From an uncultured Paraprevotella sp. (GTDB lineage: Bacteria > Bacteroidota > Bacteroidia > Bacteroidales > Bacteroidaceae): a DNA stretch of 64,000 nucleotides. Where the stretch lies: the NCBI GenBank assembly GCA_944320775.1, contig CALUIV010000007.1:1-64000 (forward strand). Direction: 5' to 3'. The position numbers and the translations under genes were made by a program. Within the stretch, counting starts at the first letter, position 1, and each line of letters begins with the position of its first letter. Below are positions 22,243 through 31,844 of the stretch, in pieces. A model generated the notes under the pieces. It was not told the DNA's origin and did no database searches. It worked only from the letters and a program-made list of their open reading frames with translations.

Positions 22243-22262
22243 TTTTTCAAAGAGATAAAGTA

Positions 22263-22583
22263 ATGAGTAAATTACATATTAAAAAAGGCGATACAGTTTA
22301 CGTAAATTCAGGCGAGAATAAAGGCCAAACTGGAAAAGTCTTGAAGGTATTCGTTGAAGAGCGCCGTGCCATTGTTGAAGGCGTAAACATGGTGTCTAAG
22401 AGCCAGAAGCCGAGTGCTAAGAATCCTCAAGGAGGTATTGTTAAGCAAGAGGCTCCACTTCACATTTCTAAATTGAATGTTGTAGATCCGAAGACTGGCA
22501 AACCAACTCGTATCGGTAGAAAATTGAATGCTGACGGAAAATTGGTACGTTATGCTAAAAAATCAGGAGAGGAGATTAAGTAA
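22263..22583 (+). CDS. rplX: 50S ribosomal protein L24 (uL24)
   Basis: L24 initiates 50S assembly at the 5' end of 23S rRNA. The 106-residue product has the KOW motif ([21 protein letters not shown]). Its TAA overlaps the rplE ATG by one base. Confidence 0.97.
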   Translation: MSKLHIKKGDTVYVNSGENKGQTGKVLKVFVEERRAIVEGVNMVSKSQKPSAKNPQGGIVKQEAPLHISKLNVVDPKTGKPTRIGRKLNADGKLVRYAKKSGEEIK

Positions 22584-23140
22584 TGGGAAATACTGCTAGC
22601 CTTAAGAAAGAATATGCAGAGCGTATCGCGCCTGCTTTGAAGAATCAGTTTAACTATTCTTCAACGATGCAGATACCAGTGCTCAAGAAGATTGTGATTA
22701 ATCAAGGTTTGGGTATGGCAACTGCTGACAAGAAGATCATTGATGTAGCAATTAATGAAATTACGGCTATAACTGGTCAAAAAGCTGTTGCTACAGTTTC
22801 AAAGAAAGACGTTGCAAACTTCAAGTTGCGTAAGAAGATGCCTATCGGTGTGATGGTAACTTTGCGTCGTGAAAGAATGTATGAGTTCTTGGAGAAACTG
22901 ATCCGTGTAGCACTTCCTCGTATCCGTGACTTCAAAGGAATCGAGAGCAAGTTTGATGGACGTGGTAACTATACCTTGGGTATTCAGGAGCAAATTATTT
23001 TCCCTGAAATTAATATCGATACAATCGATCGTATTTTGGGTATGAATATTACGTTTGTAACTACGGCTAAGACTGATGAAGAAGGTTATGCTTTGTTGAA
23101 AGAATTCGGCCTTCCATTTAAGAACGCTAAAAACGATTAA
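22583..23140 (+). CDS. rplE: 50S ribosomal protein L5 (uL5)
   Basis: L5 binds 5S rRNA and contacts P-site tRNA and S13. The 185-residue product contains the conserved KIVINQGLG start of the core domain and the block [17 protein letters not shown]. rpsN starts five bases after the stop. Confidence 0.98.
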   Translation: MGNTASLKKEYAERIAPALKNQFNYSSTMQIPVLKKIVINQGLGMATADKKIIDVAINEITAITGQKAVATVSKKDVANFKLRKKMPIGVMVTLRRERMYEFLEKLIRVALPRIRDFKGIESKFDGRGNYTLGIQEQIIFPEINIDTIDRILGMNITFVTTAKTDEEGYALLKEFGLPFKNAKND

Positions 23141-23145
23141 TTGAT

Positions 23146-23445
23146 ATGGCAAAAGAATCAATGAAGGCTCGTGAGGTTAAAAGAGCCAAACTTGTAGCCA
23201 AATACGCTGAGAAGCGTGCTGCACTTAAGAAGATTGTACGTTCTGGTGATCCAATCGAAGCTTATGAGGCAGCTCAGAAGTTACAGTCAATTCCACGAAA
23301 TGCTAATCCGATCCGTTTGCACAATCGTTGCAAACTTACTGGCCGTCCAAAGGGTTATATGCGTCAGTTCGGAATTTCACGTATTCAGTTCCGTGAGATG
23401 GCATCAAGTGGTTTGATCCCAGGCGTAAAAAAAGCAAGCTGGTAA
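23146..23445 (+). CDS. rpsN: 30S ribosomal protein S14 (uS14), zinc-free form
   Basis: S14 is needed late in 30S head assembly. The 99-residue product is the long form without the paired CxxC zinc ligands of short S14 proteins; only one cysteine (in [16 protein letters not shown]) is present. The C-terminus ends in GVKKASW as expected for the family. Confidence 0.97.
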   Translation: MAKESMKAREVKRAKLVAKYAEKRAALKKIVRSGDPIEAYEAAQKLQSIPRNANPIRLHNRCKLTGRPKGYMRQFGISRIQFREMASSGLIPGVKKASW

Positions 23446-23455
23446 TTATTAATTT

Positions 23456-23485
23456 TTAATATTGTCGGGAGAGTCCCGATTAATT
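23456..23485 (+). promoter_or_regulatory. Hairpin in rpsN-rpsH gap
   Basis: TCGGGA (23465-23470) pairs with TCCCGA (23474-23479) around GAG, and flanking TTAAT/ATTAA can extend the stem. It lies 19 bases before rpsH in an otherwise tightly packed operon. A T run follows, but after an intervening AT-rich stretch, so an attenuator or protein-binding leader is as likely as a terminator. Confidence 0.45.
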
Positions 23486-23498
23486 AAATTATTTTTTT

Positions 23499-23894
23499 AT
23501 GACAGATCCAATAGCAGATTATTTGACGCGATTGAGAAATGCAATTCAGGCAAAACACAGAGTTGTTGAAGTTCCTGCGTCAAATTTGAAAAAGGAAATC
23601 ACTAAGATCCTTTTCGACAAGGGTTACATCTTGAACTATAAATTCGTTGAAGATGGCCCTCAGGGTACAATCAAGGTTGCCTTGAAGTACGATTCAGTTA
23701 ATAAGGTTAACGCTATTAAGAAGTTAATCAGAGTATCCACTCCAGGTATGCGTAAATATACTGGTTACAAGGATATGCCGAGTGTTATTAATGGATTGGG
23801 TATAGCTATTATATCTACATCTAAGGGTGTTATGACTGACAAGGAAGCTGCTGATTTGAAAATTGGTGGTGAAGTCCTTTGTTATGTTTATTAA
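23499..23894 (+). CDS. rpsH: 30S ribosomal protein S8 (uS8)
   Basis: S8 binds the central domain of 16S rRNA and regulates the spc operon in E. coli. The 131-residue product starts MTDPIADYLTRLRNA and has the C-terminal signature IISTSKGVMTDKEA. It is preceded by an unusually wide 53-base gap with a hairpin. Confidence 0.98.
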   Translation: MTDPIADYLTRLRNAIQAKHRVVEVPASNLKKEITKILFDKGYILNYKFVEDGPQGTIKVALKYDSVNKVNAIKKLIRVSTPGMRKYTGYKDMPSVINGLGIAIISTSKGVMTDKEAADLKIGGEVLCYVY

Positions 23895-23911
23895 TTTTGG
23901 AGGATATATAT

Positions 23912-24484
23912 ATGTCAAGAATTGGAAAATTGCCCATTAACATTCCAGCAGGTGTAACTGTGACAGTGAGTGCTGATAATGTGGTTTCTGTAAAAGGACC
24001 AAAAGGTGAAATGACTCAGGCTGTAGATCCTTCAATCAAAGTTAATGTAGCTGATTCACATATTACTTTTGAGATTGATGAACAAAATGATGCTGTTGAA
24101 TTGAAACAAAAACAAGCATTCCATGGTTTATACCGTGCATTGGTAAACAATATGGTTGTTGGTGTTTCTGAAGGTTATGTGAAAAAGTTAGAATTGGTCG
24201 GTGTAGGTTACCGTGCATCAAATCAAGGTAACATTATCGAGTTCTCTTTGGGTTATACGCATAATATTTTCATTCAGTTGCCAAAAGAGATCAAGGTAGA
24301 GACTAAATCAGAAAGAAATCAGAACCCGCTTATTATATTGGAATCATGCGACAAACAGTTGTTAGGACAGGTTTGCGCTAAAATTCGTTCTTTCCGTAAG
24401 CCAGAACCTTACAAAGGTAAAGGTGTCTTGTTTGTTGGTGAACAGATTCGTAGAAAGTCTGGTAAGTCAGCTGGTGCTAAGTAA
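23912..24484 (+). CDS. rplF: 50S ribosomal protein L6 (uL6)
   Basis: L6 lies near the sarcin-ricin loop. The frame is open from 23879, but the methionine at 23912 (MSRIGKLPINIPAGV) is the family start and gives 190 residues. The purine-rich GGAGG at 23898-23902 lies ten bases before it, one of the few Shine-Dalgarno-like stretches here. The C-terminus has the conserved KPEPYKGKG. Confidence 0.97.
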   Translation: MSRIGKLPINIPAGVTVTVSADNVVSVKGPKGEMTQAVDPSIKVNVADSHITFEIDEQNDAVELKQKQAFHGLYRALVNNMVVGVSEGYVKKLELVGVGYRASNQGNIIEFSLGYTHNIFIQLPKEIKVETKSERNQNPLIILESCDKQLLGQVCAKIRSFRKPEPYKGKGVLFVGEQIRRKSGKSAGAK

Positions 24485-24502
24485 TTTTAAAACTGTAAGA
24501 TT

Positions 24503-24844
24503 ATGACTACAAAAATAGAAAGACGAATTAAAATTAAATATAGAGTTCGTAATAAGATTTCAGGTACTACTGAACGTCCACGTATGTCAGTTTTCAGAAG
24601 CAACAAGCAGATCTATGTGCAGATCATTAATGATTTGACAGGTACTACTTTGGTTGCTGCTTCTTCACTCGGTATGGAAGCCATGCCTAAAAAAGAACAG
24701 GCTGCAAAAGTTGGTGAGCTTATTGCAAAGAAAGCGCTAGAAGCAGGTATCTCTGTTGTCGTTTTCGATCGTAACGGATACTTGTATCACGGTAGAGTTA
24801 AGGAAGTTGCTGATGCAGCGCGTAACGGTGGACTTAAATTTTAA
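24503..24844 (+). CDS. rplR: 50S ribosomal protein L18 (uL18)
   Basis: L18 binds 5S rRNA in the central protuberance. The 113-residue product has the N-terminal basic part ([27 protein letters not shown]) broken by the family motif [10 protein letters not shown] and the C-terminal [23 protein letters not shown]. Confidence 0.97.
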   Translation: MTTKIERRIKIKYRVRNKISGTTERPRMSVFRSNKQIYVQIINDLTGTTLVAASSLGMEAMPKKEQAAKVGELIAKKALEAGISVVVFDRNGYLYHGRVKEVADAARNGGLKF

Positions 24845-24850
24845 TAGGTT

Positions 24851-25363
24851 ATGGCAATTAATAGAGTTAAGATAAACAGCGATATCGAATTAAAAGATAG
24901 ATTGGTTGCTATCAATCGCGTAACTAAGGTAACTAAAGGTGGTCGTACCTTTACTTTCGCTGCAATCGTAGTTGTAGGTAATGGTAACGGTATCATCGGT
25001 TGGGGACTTGGTAAAGCTGGTGAAGTAACTGCTGCTATTGCTAAAGGTGTTGAGTCTGCTAAGAAAAATTTAGTAAAAGTGCCTGTATTAAAGGGTACAG
25101 TTCCTCATGGACAGACAGCTAAGTTTGGCGGTGCAGAAGTTTTGATTATGCCAGCATCTCACGGTACGGGAGTTGTTGCAGGTGGTGCAATGCGTGCTGT
25201 GTTGGAAAGTGTAGGTGTTACAGACTGTTTGGCGAAGTCAAAAGGATCATCTAATCCTCACAATTTGGTAAAAGCAACAATTTTGGCTTTGGCTGAGATG
25301 CGTGATGCAAAGACTGTAGCTCAGAACCGTGGCGTAAGTTTAGATAAAGTATTTAGAGGATAA
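24851..25363 (+). CDS. rpsE: 30S ribosomal protein S5 (uS5)
   Basis: S5 is part of the mRNA entry site and influences decoding accuracy. The 170-residue product has the S5 signature [21 protein letters not shown] and the C-terminal loop [17 protein letters not shown]. It precedes rpmD by 11 bases, with AAGGAG 25362-25367 between. Confidence 0.98.
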   Translation: MAINRVKINSDIELKDRLVAINRVTKVTKGGRTFTFAAIVVVGNGNGIIGWGLGKAGEVTAAIAKGVESAKKNLVKVPVLKGTVPHGQTAKFGGAEVLIMPASHGTGVVAGGAMRAVLESVGVTDCLAKSKGSSNPHNLVKATILALAEMRDAKTVAQNRGVSLDKVFRG

Positions 25364-25374
25364 GGAGAATTAAT

Positions 25375-25551
25375 ATGGCAACTATTAAGATTAAGCAGAT
25401 TAAGAGCAGAATTGGTGCTCCAGCCAATCAGAAGAGAACCCTTGATGCTTTGGGTTTGACGAAGATGAATCATGTAGTTGAAGTAGAGGATACTCCGACA
25501 ACTCGTGGAATGGTACAGAAAGTTCATCACTTGGTTACCATTGTTGACTAA
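25375..25551 (+). CDS. rpmD: 50S ribosomal protein L30 (uL30)
   Basis: The 58-residue product begins MATIKIKQIKSRIGAP and contains LDALGLTKMNHVVEVEDTP, matching the short bacterial L30. It lies between rpsE and rplO as expected for the spc operon. Confidence 0.95.
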   Translation: MATIKIKQIKSRIGAPANQKRTLDALGLTKMNHVVEVEDTPTTRGMVQKVHHLVTIVD

Positions 25552-25581
25552 TCTATTCATTTACATAAAATTTGATTTGAT

Positions 25582-26028
25582 ATGAAATTACATAATTTGA
25601 AACCTGCTTGTGGATCAGTACATGCTCGTAAAAGAGTAGGTCGTGGTGCCGGTTCAGGATTGGGTGGTACTTCAACTCGTGGACACAAGGGTGCTAAAGC
25701 AAGATCAGGTTACAAGAAAAAAATCGGTTTTGAAGGTGGACAGATGCCTTTGCAGCGCCGTTTACCGAAGTTTGGCTTCAAAAATATCAACCGAGTTGTT
25801 TATCAACTAGTTAATCTTGCAGATTTGCAGAAGTTAGCTGAATCAGCAAATTTGAATAAAATAGGTTTGGCTGAATTAGTTGCTGCTGGATACGTTTCTG
25901 CAGGACAGTTGGTTAAGGTTCTTGGTAACGGTCAGCTTACTGCTAAAGTTGATGTTGAAGCAAACGCTTTCTCTAAAACGGCTGAAGCTGCAATCCAGGC
26001 AGCTGGTGGTAACGTAACAAAACTTTAA
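25582..26028 (+). CDS. rplO: 50S ribosomal protein L15 (uL15)
   Basis: L15 is a late 50S assembly protein. The 148-residue product has the glycine-rich N-terminal extension (RVGRGAGSGLGGTSTRGHKG, about 19-38) and the conserved EGGQMPLQRRLPKFGF. secY starts four bases after its stop, so the two are probably coupled. Confidence 0.97.
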   Translation: MKLHNLKPACGSVHARKRVGRGAGSGLGGTSTRGHKGAKARSGYKKKIGFEGGQMPLQRRLPKFGFKNINRVVYQLVNLADLQKLAESANLNKIGLAELVAAGYVSAGQLVKVLGNGQLTAKVDVEANAFSKTAEAAIQAAGGNVTKL

Positions 26029-26032
26029 TTCA

Positions 26033-27376
26033 ATGAAGAAGTTCGTAGAAACCTTAAAGAACATATGGATGATTGAGGATCTGAGACAACGGATCCTCAT
26101 CACCCTCTTGTTTACTGCAATATACCGTTTTGGATCTTTCGTGGTATTACCTGGAATAGATCCTAATCAATTGGCTGCGTTGCGTGAACAGACGAGTGAA
26201 GGTTTGATGTCTTTGCTTAATATGTTCTCTGGAGGTGCATTTTCTAATGCATCTATTTTTGCATTGGGTATCATGCCTTATATCTCAGCATCTATTGTAA
26301 TACAGTTGCTGGGAGTTGCTGTTCCTTATTTCCAAAAGATGCAGCGTGAGGGCGAGAGTGGAAGACGAAAAATGAATCAGTATACTCGTTATCTTACATT
26401 GTTCATTTTATTATTCCAAGCACCTTCATATCTAATCAACTTGAAAGTACAGTCTGGTGGTGCGCTTAATCCTACAATTAGCTGGACGATGTTTATGATT
26501 ACAGCAACAATAATATTGGCTGCTGGAAGTATGTTCGTTCTTTGGTTAGGTGAGCGTATTACAGATAAAGGTATAGGTAATGGCGTGTCTTTGCTTATTA
26601 TGATTGGTATTATTGCACGTTTACCTATTGCTTTAAGTCAGGAAGTAACTTCCCGTTTGACAAATGTTGCCGGTGGTGGTTTGCTTGGCTTATTGATCGA
26701 GTTAGTAATACTGCTTGTTGTCATTTGTGTTTCTATTATGTTGGTACAAGGTACGCGAAAGATACCAGTACAGTATGCTAAACGATTGGTAGGAAACCAA
26801 CAATATGGTGGTGCTCGCCAGTACATCCCACTTAAAATATTTGCTGCAAATGTAATGCCAATCATTTTTGCTCAGGCATTGATGTTTATACCAATTACAA
26901 TGGTTGGCTACACTTCTGTTGATAATGCGACATGGTTCCTGCGTATGCTCGTTGATCATACAAGTTGGGTTTATAATCTGATCTTTGCTGTATTAATTAT
27001 AGCATTTACTTATTTTTATACAGCAATTACTTTAAATCCAGTACAAATGGCCGAAGATATGAAGCGAAACAATGGTTTTATACCAGGTGTGAAGCCAGGT
27101 CATGATACAGCTGAATTTATTGATCGGATTATGTCAAGATTGACACTTCCTGGTTCTATTCTTTTGGCGATTATCGCTTGTATGCCGGCAATGGCTGGTG
27201 TATTTGGTATTGGGGCTGAGTTTGCCCAATTCTTTGGGGGAACTTCTCTTCTCATTTTGGTGGGTGTTGTATTAGATACGCTCCAGCAGATAGAGAGCCA
27301 TTTGTTGATGCGCCATTACGATGGACTTTTAAGTTCAGGAAGAATTCGTGGACGTTCAAATGTTTCTGCGTACTAA
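26033..27376 (+). CDS. secY: Preprotein translocase subunit SecY
   Basis: SecY is the protein-conducting channel of the inner membrane. The 447-residue product has about ten hydrophobic segments, the family block near FALGIMPYISASIVIQLL (second transmembrane region, pore ring residues) and the cytosolic loop NPVQMAEDMKRNNGFIPG. It lies in the spc operon with rplO and map. Confidence 0.98.
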   Translation: MKKFVETLKNIWMIEDLRQRILITLLFTAIYRFGSFVVLPGIDPNQLAALREQTSEGLMSLLNMFSGGAFSNASIFALGIMPYISASIVIQLLGVAVPYFQKMQREGESGRRKMNQYTRYLTLFILLFQAPSYLINLKVQSGGALNPTISWTMFMITATIILAAGSMFVLWLGERITDKGIGNGVSLLIMIGIIARLPIALSQEVTSRLTNVAGGGLLGLLIELVILLVVICVSIMLVQGTRKIPVQYAKRLVGNQQYGGARQYIPLKIFAANVMPIIFAQALMFIPITMVGYTSVDNATWFLRMLVDHTSWVYNLIFAVLIIAFTYFYTAITLNPVQMAEDMKRNNGFIPGVKPGHDTAEFIDRIMSRLTLPGSILLAIIACMPAMAGVFGIGAEFAQFFGGTSLLILVGVVLDTLQQIESHLLMRHYDGLLSSGRIRGRSNVSAY

Positions 27377-27391
27377 CGATATTATCAGAAT

Positions 27392-28186
27392 ATGATATTC
27401 CTTAAAACAGAGGATGAGATAGAATTGATGCGTGCAGCAAATCAATTGGTATCAAAAACACATGTTGAGTTAGCGCGTCATATCAAACCTGGGATTACAA
27501 CTTCCCAGTTGGATAAGATAGCTGAAGAGTTTATTCGTGATCATGGAGCTCTTCCAACTTTTAAAGGTTTTCCTAATCCATATGGATCTCCTTTTCCTGC
27601 TTCAATTTGTGCATCTGTCAATGATGAAGTCGTTCATGGTATTCCCAATGATAGACCATTGTGTGATGGTGATATTGTTTCAATTGATTGTGGTGTGCTT
27701 CTTCATGGTTTTAATGGAGATTCTTGTTATACCTTTTGTGTAGGTAATGTTGATGAGAATGTCAAGCATCTATTAAAAACGACTAAAGAGTCACTTTACA
27801 AAGGAATCGAAACGGCTTTGGCTGGCAAGCGAATTGGTGACATCGGATATGCAGTGCAATCATATTGTGAGCATGAGGGTTTTGGTGTTGTCCGTGAATT
27901 TGTTGGTCATGGGATTGGAAAAGAAATGCATGAAGAGCCATCTGTTCCTAATTACGGGCGGAGAGGTAATGGTGTTCAAATTAAGAATGGTATGTGTTTG
28001 GCCATTGAGCCAATGATTACAATGGGCTCGCCAAAGATTGGTATGATGCCAGATCGATGGACCATTAAAACACTTGATGGTAAGCCAGCAGCTCATTTTG
28101 AGCATACAATTGCAGTACATCATGGTAAAGCTGATATTTTATCCAGTTTTGAGGAAATTGAACAAATTGAAGGTAATTTATATTAA
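27392..28186 (+). CDS. map: Type I methionine aminopeptidase
   Basis: MAP removes the N-terminal methionine from new proteins. The 264-residue product has the dimetal ligand set of the family: Asp in SIDCGV and the following GFNGDSC, His in [12 protein letters not shown], Glu in LAIEPMIT and Glu in AHFEHT, plus the substrate histidine in DEVVHGIPN. No signal peptide is present. It sits between secY and infA, the conserved order. Confidence 0.97.
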   Translation: MIFLKTEDEIELMRAANQLVSKTHVELARHIKPGITTSQLDKIAEEFIRDHGALPTFKGFPNPYGSPFPASICASVNDEVVHGIPNDRPLCDGDIVSIDCGVLLHGFNGDSCYTFCVGNVDENVKHLLKTTKESLYKGIETALAGKRIGDIGYAVQSYCEHEGFGVVREFVGHGIGKEMHEEPSVPNYGRRGNGVQIKNGMCLAIEPMITMGSPKIGMMPDRWTIKTLDGKPAAHFEHTIAVHHGKADILSSFEEIEQIEGNLY

Positions 28187-28188
28187 GT

Positions 28189-28407
28189 ATGGCAAAACAG
28201 TCCGCTATAGAGCAAGATGGAGTAATCGTTGAAGCTCTTTCCAATGCGATGTTTCGTGTTGAATTAGAGAATGGTCATGAGATTACTGCTCACATCTCAG
28301 GAAAAATGAGAATGCATTACATCAAAATTTTGCCTGGTGACAAAGTAAGGGTGGAAATGAGTCCTTATGACTTGTCGAAAGGACGAATCGTGTTTAGATA
28401 TAAATAA
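28189..28407 (+). CDS. infA: Translation initiation factor IF-1
   Basis: IF-1 occupies the A site during initiation. The 72-residue single OB-fold protein has the normal length and motifs ([46 protein letters not shown]). It starts two bases after the map stop. Confidence 0.98.
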   Translation: MAKQSAIEQDGVIVEALSNAMFRVELENGHEITAHISGKMRMHYIKILPGDKVRVEMSPYDLSKGRIVFRYK

Positions 28408-28418
28408 TAAGCAAAGAT

Positions 28419-28535
28419 ATGAAAACAAGAGCATCTTTAAAGAAACGTACTCCAGAGTGCAAGATTGTACGTCGTAAAGGACGTTTATATGTAATTAACA
28501 AGAAGAACCCTAAGTTTAAAATGCGTCAGGGTTAA
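28419..28535 (+). CDS. rpmJ: 50S ribosomal protein L36 (bL36), zinc-free form
   Basis: The 38-residue product starts [19 protein letters not shown]. Only one cysteine remains of the C-C-C-H zinc ligand set, so this is the zinc-free (C-minus) type. Its position between infA and rpsM fits. Confidence 0.95.
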   Translation: MKTRASLKKRTPECKIVRRKGRLYVINKKNPKFKMRQG

Positions 28536-28563
28536 TTATCGTGCAAAAGAAATAATTTAGTAT

Positions 28564-28944
28564 ATGGCAATAAGAATTGTTGGTGTTGATTTACCCCAAA
28601 ACAAGAGAGGTGAAATCGCTTTGACCTATGTGTATGGTATAGGTCGCAGTAGTTCAGCTAAGATCCTCGAAAAGGCTGGTGTTGATAAGGACATTAAAGT
28701 AAAGGATTGGACTGACGACCAAGCTGCAAAAATTCGTGAGATTATTGGTGCTGAGTATAAGGTAGAAGGTGACCTTCGTTCTGAAATTCAGTTGAATATT
28801 AAACGACTGATGGATATTGGTTGCTACCGTGGTGTACGTCACCGTCTCGGTTTGCCAGTTCGTGGTCAGAGCACCAAGAACAATGCACGTACTCGTAAGG
28901 GTAAGAAGAAGACAGTTGCAAACAAGAAAAAAGCTACTAAATAA
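28564..28944 (+). CDS. rpsM: 30S ribosomal protein S13 (uS13)
   Basis: S13 links the 30S head to tRNA and to L5 on the 50S. The 126-residue product has [18 protein letters not shown] at the start and the conserved [27 protein letters not shown] split basic tail, which contacts P-site tRNA. Confidence 0.98.
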   Translation: MAIRIVGVDLPQNKRGEIALTYVYGIGRSSSAKILEKAGVDKDIKVKDWTDDQAAKIREIIGAEYKVEGDLRSEIQLNIKRLMDIGCYRGVRHRLGLPVRGQSTKNNARTRKGKKKTVANKKKATK

Positions 28945-28953
28945 TAATTAGAT

Positions 28954-29343
28954 ATGGCAAAGAAAACAGTCGCAGCTAAGAAAAGAAATGTTAAGGTTGA
29001 TGCTATGGGACAGTTGCATGTTCACAGCTCATTCAATAACGTTATTGTATCTTTAGCAAACAGTGAAGGTCAGATCATCTCTTGGTCTTCAGCTGGTAAG
29101 ATGGGATTCCGTGGTTCTAAGAAGAACACTCCCTATGCAGCTCAGATGGCTGCTCAGGATTGTGCAAAGGTTGCATATGATCTTGGTTTGAGAAAGGTTA
29201 AAGCTTATGTGAAGGGTCCTGGTAATGGACGTGAGTCTGCTATCAGAACTGTACATGGCGCTGGAATTGAGGTAACTGAGATTATTGATGTTACTCCATT
29301 GCCACACAATGGTTGTCGTCCTCCTAAGAGAAGAAGAGTATAA
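28954..29343 (+). CDS. rpsK: 30S ribosomal protein S11 (uS11)
   Basis: S11 lies on the 30S platform near the E site. The 129-residue product contains the family segments [32 protein letters not shown], and the C-terminal [19 protein letters not shown] structured 123-base gap separates it from rpsD. Confidence 0.98.
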   Translation: MAKKTVAAKKRNVKVDAMGQLHVHSSFNNVIVSLANSEGQIISWSSAGKMGFRGSKKNTPYAAQMAAQDCAKVAYDLGLRKVKAYVKGPGNGRESAIRTVHGAGIEVTEIIDVTPLPHNGCRPPKRRRV

Positions 29344-29466
29344 TCATAGATAACCTTAATTAAGTGCAGGATTCATCAGAATTGAATGGCATACATTTCC
29401 TTTCTGTAGTGATGCGGCTGCAATATCAAATGAATCCTGCCGTAAACTTTTTAAATTTAAAATACA
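29344..29466 (+). ncRNA. Structured leader before rpsD (possible S4-binding RNA)
   Basis: This gap contains an 11-bp perfect inverted repeat, GCAGGATTCAT (29366-29376) and ATGAATCCTGC (29430-29440), closing a 53-base interior that holds further short pairings. It is followed by 26 bases to the rpsD start and lacks a T-tract terminator. S4 regulates its own gene through leader RNA in several bacteria, and S4 leader candidates have been proposed for Bacteroidia (recalled, not checked). Assignment rests on position and structure. Confidence 0.6.
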
Positions 29467-30072
29467 ATGGCTAGATATACTGGACCTAAATCAAGAATTG
29501 CCCGTAGATTCGGTGAAGCAATTTTCGGTGCTGACAAAGTTTTGTCAAAAAGAAATTTCCCTCCTGGCCAGCACGGAAATTCAAGAAGAAGAAAAACTTC
29601 TGAGTATGGTGTGATGTTGGCAGAAAAGCAGAAAGCAAAATATACTTACGGTGTATTGGAGAAACAATTCCGTAACATGTTTGATAAGGCTGCTCGTACT
29701 AACGGTATTACTGGTGAAATTCTTTTGCAGAATTTAGAGTGCCGTTTGGACAATGTAGTTTACCGTTTAGGTATCGCTCCTACTCGTGCTGCGGCTCGTC
29801 AGTTGGTAGGTCACAAGCACATTACAGTTGATGGCAAAGTGGTAAACATCCCTTCATATTCAGTTAAACCAGGTCAGATCATCGCTGTTCGTGAGAAATC
29901 TAAATCTCTCGAGGTAATCGCTGATGCATTGGCTGGATTCAACCACAGCAAATATCCTTGGATTGAGTGGGATGAAAACACTAAATCTGGTAAATTGTTG
30001 CACAAACCTGAGCGTGCAGATATTCCAGAAAATATTAAGGAGCAATTGATCGTTGAGTTGTACTCTAAATAA
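29467..30072 (+). CDS. rpsD: 30S ribosomal protein S4 (uS4)
   Basis: S4 nucleates 30S assembly and is an mRNA-channel protein. The 201-residue product has the N-terminal block [24 protein letters not shown], and the S4 RNA-binding domain (about residues 92-155) with [25 protein letters not shown]. It lacks the N-terminal zinc cysteines. Confidence 0.98.
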   Translation: MARYTGPKSRIARRFGEAIFGADKVLSKRNFPPGQHGNSRRRKTSEYGVMLAEKQKAKYTYGVLEKQFRNMFDKAARTNGITGEILLQNLECRLDNVVYRLGIAPTRAAARQLVGHKHITVDGKVVNIPSYSVKPGQIIAVREKSKSLEVIADALAGFNHSKYPWIEWDENTKSGKLLHKPERADIPENIKEQLIVELYSK

Positions 30073-30082
30073 TAATTAAGTA

Positions 30083-31075
30083 ATGGCGATATTAGCATTT
30101 CAAAAACCTGATAAAGTATTAATGTTGGAGGCGGATGATAAATTCGGCAAGTTCGAGTTTCGTCCGTTGGAGCCCGGTTTCGGTATTACTGTTGGTAATG
30201 CTTTGCGCCGTATTCTTCTTTCTTCATTGGAAGGCTTTGCCATCAATACGATGCGCATTGCTGGTGTAGAACACGAATTCGCATCTGTTCCAGGTGTTAA
30301 GGAGGATGTCACCAACATTATCTTGAATCTGAAGCAAGTTCGCTTCAAACAAAGAGTAGAAGAATTCGAGAATGAGAAAGTAAGTGTTACTGTTGAGAAC
30401 ACTACGGAGTTTAAAGCAGGAGACCTGAACAAGTATCTGACTGGATTTGAAGTGTTAAACCCTGAATTAGTTATTTGCCATTTAGATGCCAAAGCAACGA
30501 TGCAGATTGAGTTGACCATTAACAAAGGTCGTGGATATGTTCCTGCTGACGAAAACCGTGAGTACTGCACGGACGTTAATGTGATTCCAATCGATTCAAT
30601 TTACACTCCAATTAGAAATGTTAAGTACGCTGTTGAAAATTATCGTGTAGAGCAGAAAACTGACTACGAGAAACTCGTTCTTGAAATTTCTACTGATGGT
30701 TCCATACACCCGAAGGATGCCTTGAAAGAGGCTGCTAAGATTCTGATTTATCACTTCATGTTATTCTCTGATGAGAAGATTACTTTGGAGAATTCTGATA
30801 GTGAAATCAACGAAGAGTTTGATGAAGAAGTTTTGCACATGCGTCAACTTCTGAAGACTAAGCTTGTTGATATGGATCTCTCTGTTCGTGCTTTGAATTG
30901 TTTGAAGGCTGCAGACGTAGAAACATTAGGTGACTTAGTTCAGTTCAATAAAACTGATTTGTTGAAGTTCAGAAACTTCGGTAAGAAATCGCTCACTGAG
31001 CTTGATGATTTGCTAGAGAGTCTGAATCTGTCGTTTGGAACTGATATTTCTAAATATAAATTAGATAAAGAATAA
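30083..31075 (+). CDS. rpoA: DNA-directed RNA polymerase subunit alpha
   Basis: RpoA dimers scaffold polymerase assembly, and the C-terminal domain contacts DNA and activators. The 330-residue product has the N-terminal dimerisation domain ([22 protein letters not shown]) and a C-terminal domain (about 255-325) with the helix-hairpin-helix [17 protein letters not shown]. It lies between rpsD and rplQ. Confidence 0.99.
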   Translation: MAILAFQKPDKVLMLEADDKFGKFEFRPLEPGFGITVGNALRRILLSSLEGFAINTMRIAGVEHEFASVPGVKEDVTNIILNLKQVRFKQRVEEFENEKVSVTVENTTEFKAGDLNKYLTGFEVLNPELVICHLDAKATMQIELTINKGRGYVPADENREYCTDVNVIPIDSIYTPIRNVKYAVENYRVEQKTDYEKLVLEISTDGSIHPKDALKEAAKILIYHFMLFSDEKITLENSDSEINEEFDEEVLHMRQLLKTKLVDMDLSVRALNCLKAADVETLGDLVQFNKTDLLKFRNFGKKSLTELDDLLESLNLSFGTDISKYKLDKE

Positions 31076-31081
31076 TAAACA

Positions 31082-31567
31082 ATGAGACATAATAAAAAAT
31101 TTAATCATTTGGGCCGTACTGCATCTCACAGAAATGCTATGTTGGCTAACATGGCTATTTCTTTGATCATGCACAAAAGAATCACTACGACCCTCGCGAA
31201 GGCTAAGGCTTTGAAGAAGTACGTAGAGCCGCTGATCACGAAGTCTAAGGAGGATACGACAAACTCTCGTCGTGTTGTGTTCAGCTATTTGCAGAATAAA
31301 TATGCCGTTACTGAACTTTTCAAGGAAATCTCTGTAAAGGTTGCAGATCGTCCGGGTGGATATACTCGTATCATCAAGACTGGTTTCCGTGCTAGCGATA
31401 ATGCTCCGATGTGTTTTATCGAGCTTGTTGACTACGATGAAAATATGGCTAAGAAGGCTGTGAAGAAGACTCGTACACGTCGTTCTAAGAAAGCTGCTGC
31501 TGAAGCAACTGAAACTACCGAAGCACAGGTAGTTGAAACACCAGCAACTGAGACAGCTGCAGAATAA
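31082..31567 (+). CDS. rplQ: 50S ribosomal protein L17 (bL17)
   Basis: L17 is a tunnel-exit protein. The first 120 residues form the standard core ([36 protein letters not shown]). A 35-40 residue tail follows, first basic ([10 protein letters not shown]) and then rich in alanine, threonine and glutamate, giving 161 residues against about 127 in E. coli. It ends the ribosomal cluster and is followed by a terminator. Confidence 0.98.
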   Translation: MRHNKKFNHLGRTASHRNAMLANMAISLIMHKRITTTLAKAKALKKYVEPLITKSKEDTTNSRRVVFSYLQNKYAVTELFKEISVKVADRPGGYTRIIKTGFRASDNAPMCFIELVDYDENMAKKAVKKTRTRRSKKAAAEATETTEAQVVETPATETAAE

Positions 31568-31591
31568 TTATTGCACGATATATTAGATTAG

Positions 31592-31625
31592 AAAAGGCAT
31601 CCGGTAACGGATGCCTTTTTTATTT
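31592..31625 (+). terminator. Intrinsic terminator of the ribosomal cluster
   Basis: Perfect stem GGCATCCG (31596-31603) / CGGATGCC (31608-31615), loop GTAA, flanked by A run and T run (31616-31621). It ends transcription after rplQ. Confidence 0.92.
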
Positions 31626-31733
31626 TTAAGGAGTTTTTCGTTTGTGTACTTTTCAGTGATAGTTTAATATCTATTATAGTAGGGCCTATATTTGTTAAGT
31701 GGAATCTTTAGTCGGATATTTGACTTCGGATAT

Positions 31734-31772
31734 AAAAAATGGAGGTCATCAAAATGATCCTCCATTTTTTAT
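31734..31772 (-). terminator. Terminator of the hexosaminidase gene (symmetrical)
   Basis: ATGGAGG and CCTCCAT are paired, with TCAT/ATGA pairing inside, and the stem is flanked by AAAAAA on the left and TTTTTT on the right. It can act in both directions. It lies 73 bases beyond the end of the minus-strand GH20 gene, so it probably ends that transcript and backs up the rplQ terminator. The 31626-31733 stretch between the two terminators shows no gene. Confidence 0.8.
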
Positions 31773-31844
31773 ACCAGAATATGATGTCTAAAATACTATA
31801 TTTATTTTTAGTACTTTTGTTTAGATTCTTAACATGCGTAAGGT

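Noticed and set aside
31734-31772. Second hairpin after rplQ considered as a small RNA
   Set aside because: It is symmetrical with A and T tails and sits past the GH20 stop, so it fits a bidirectional terminator.
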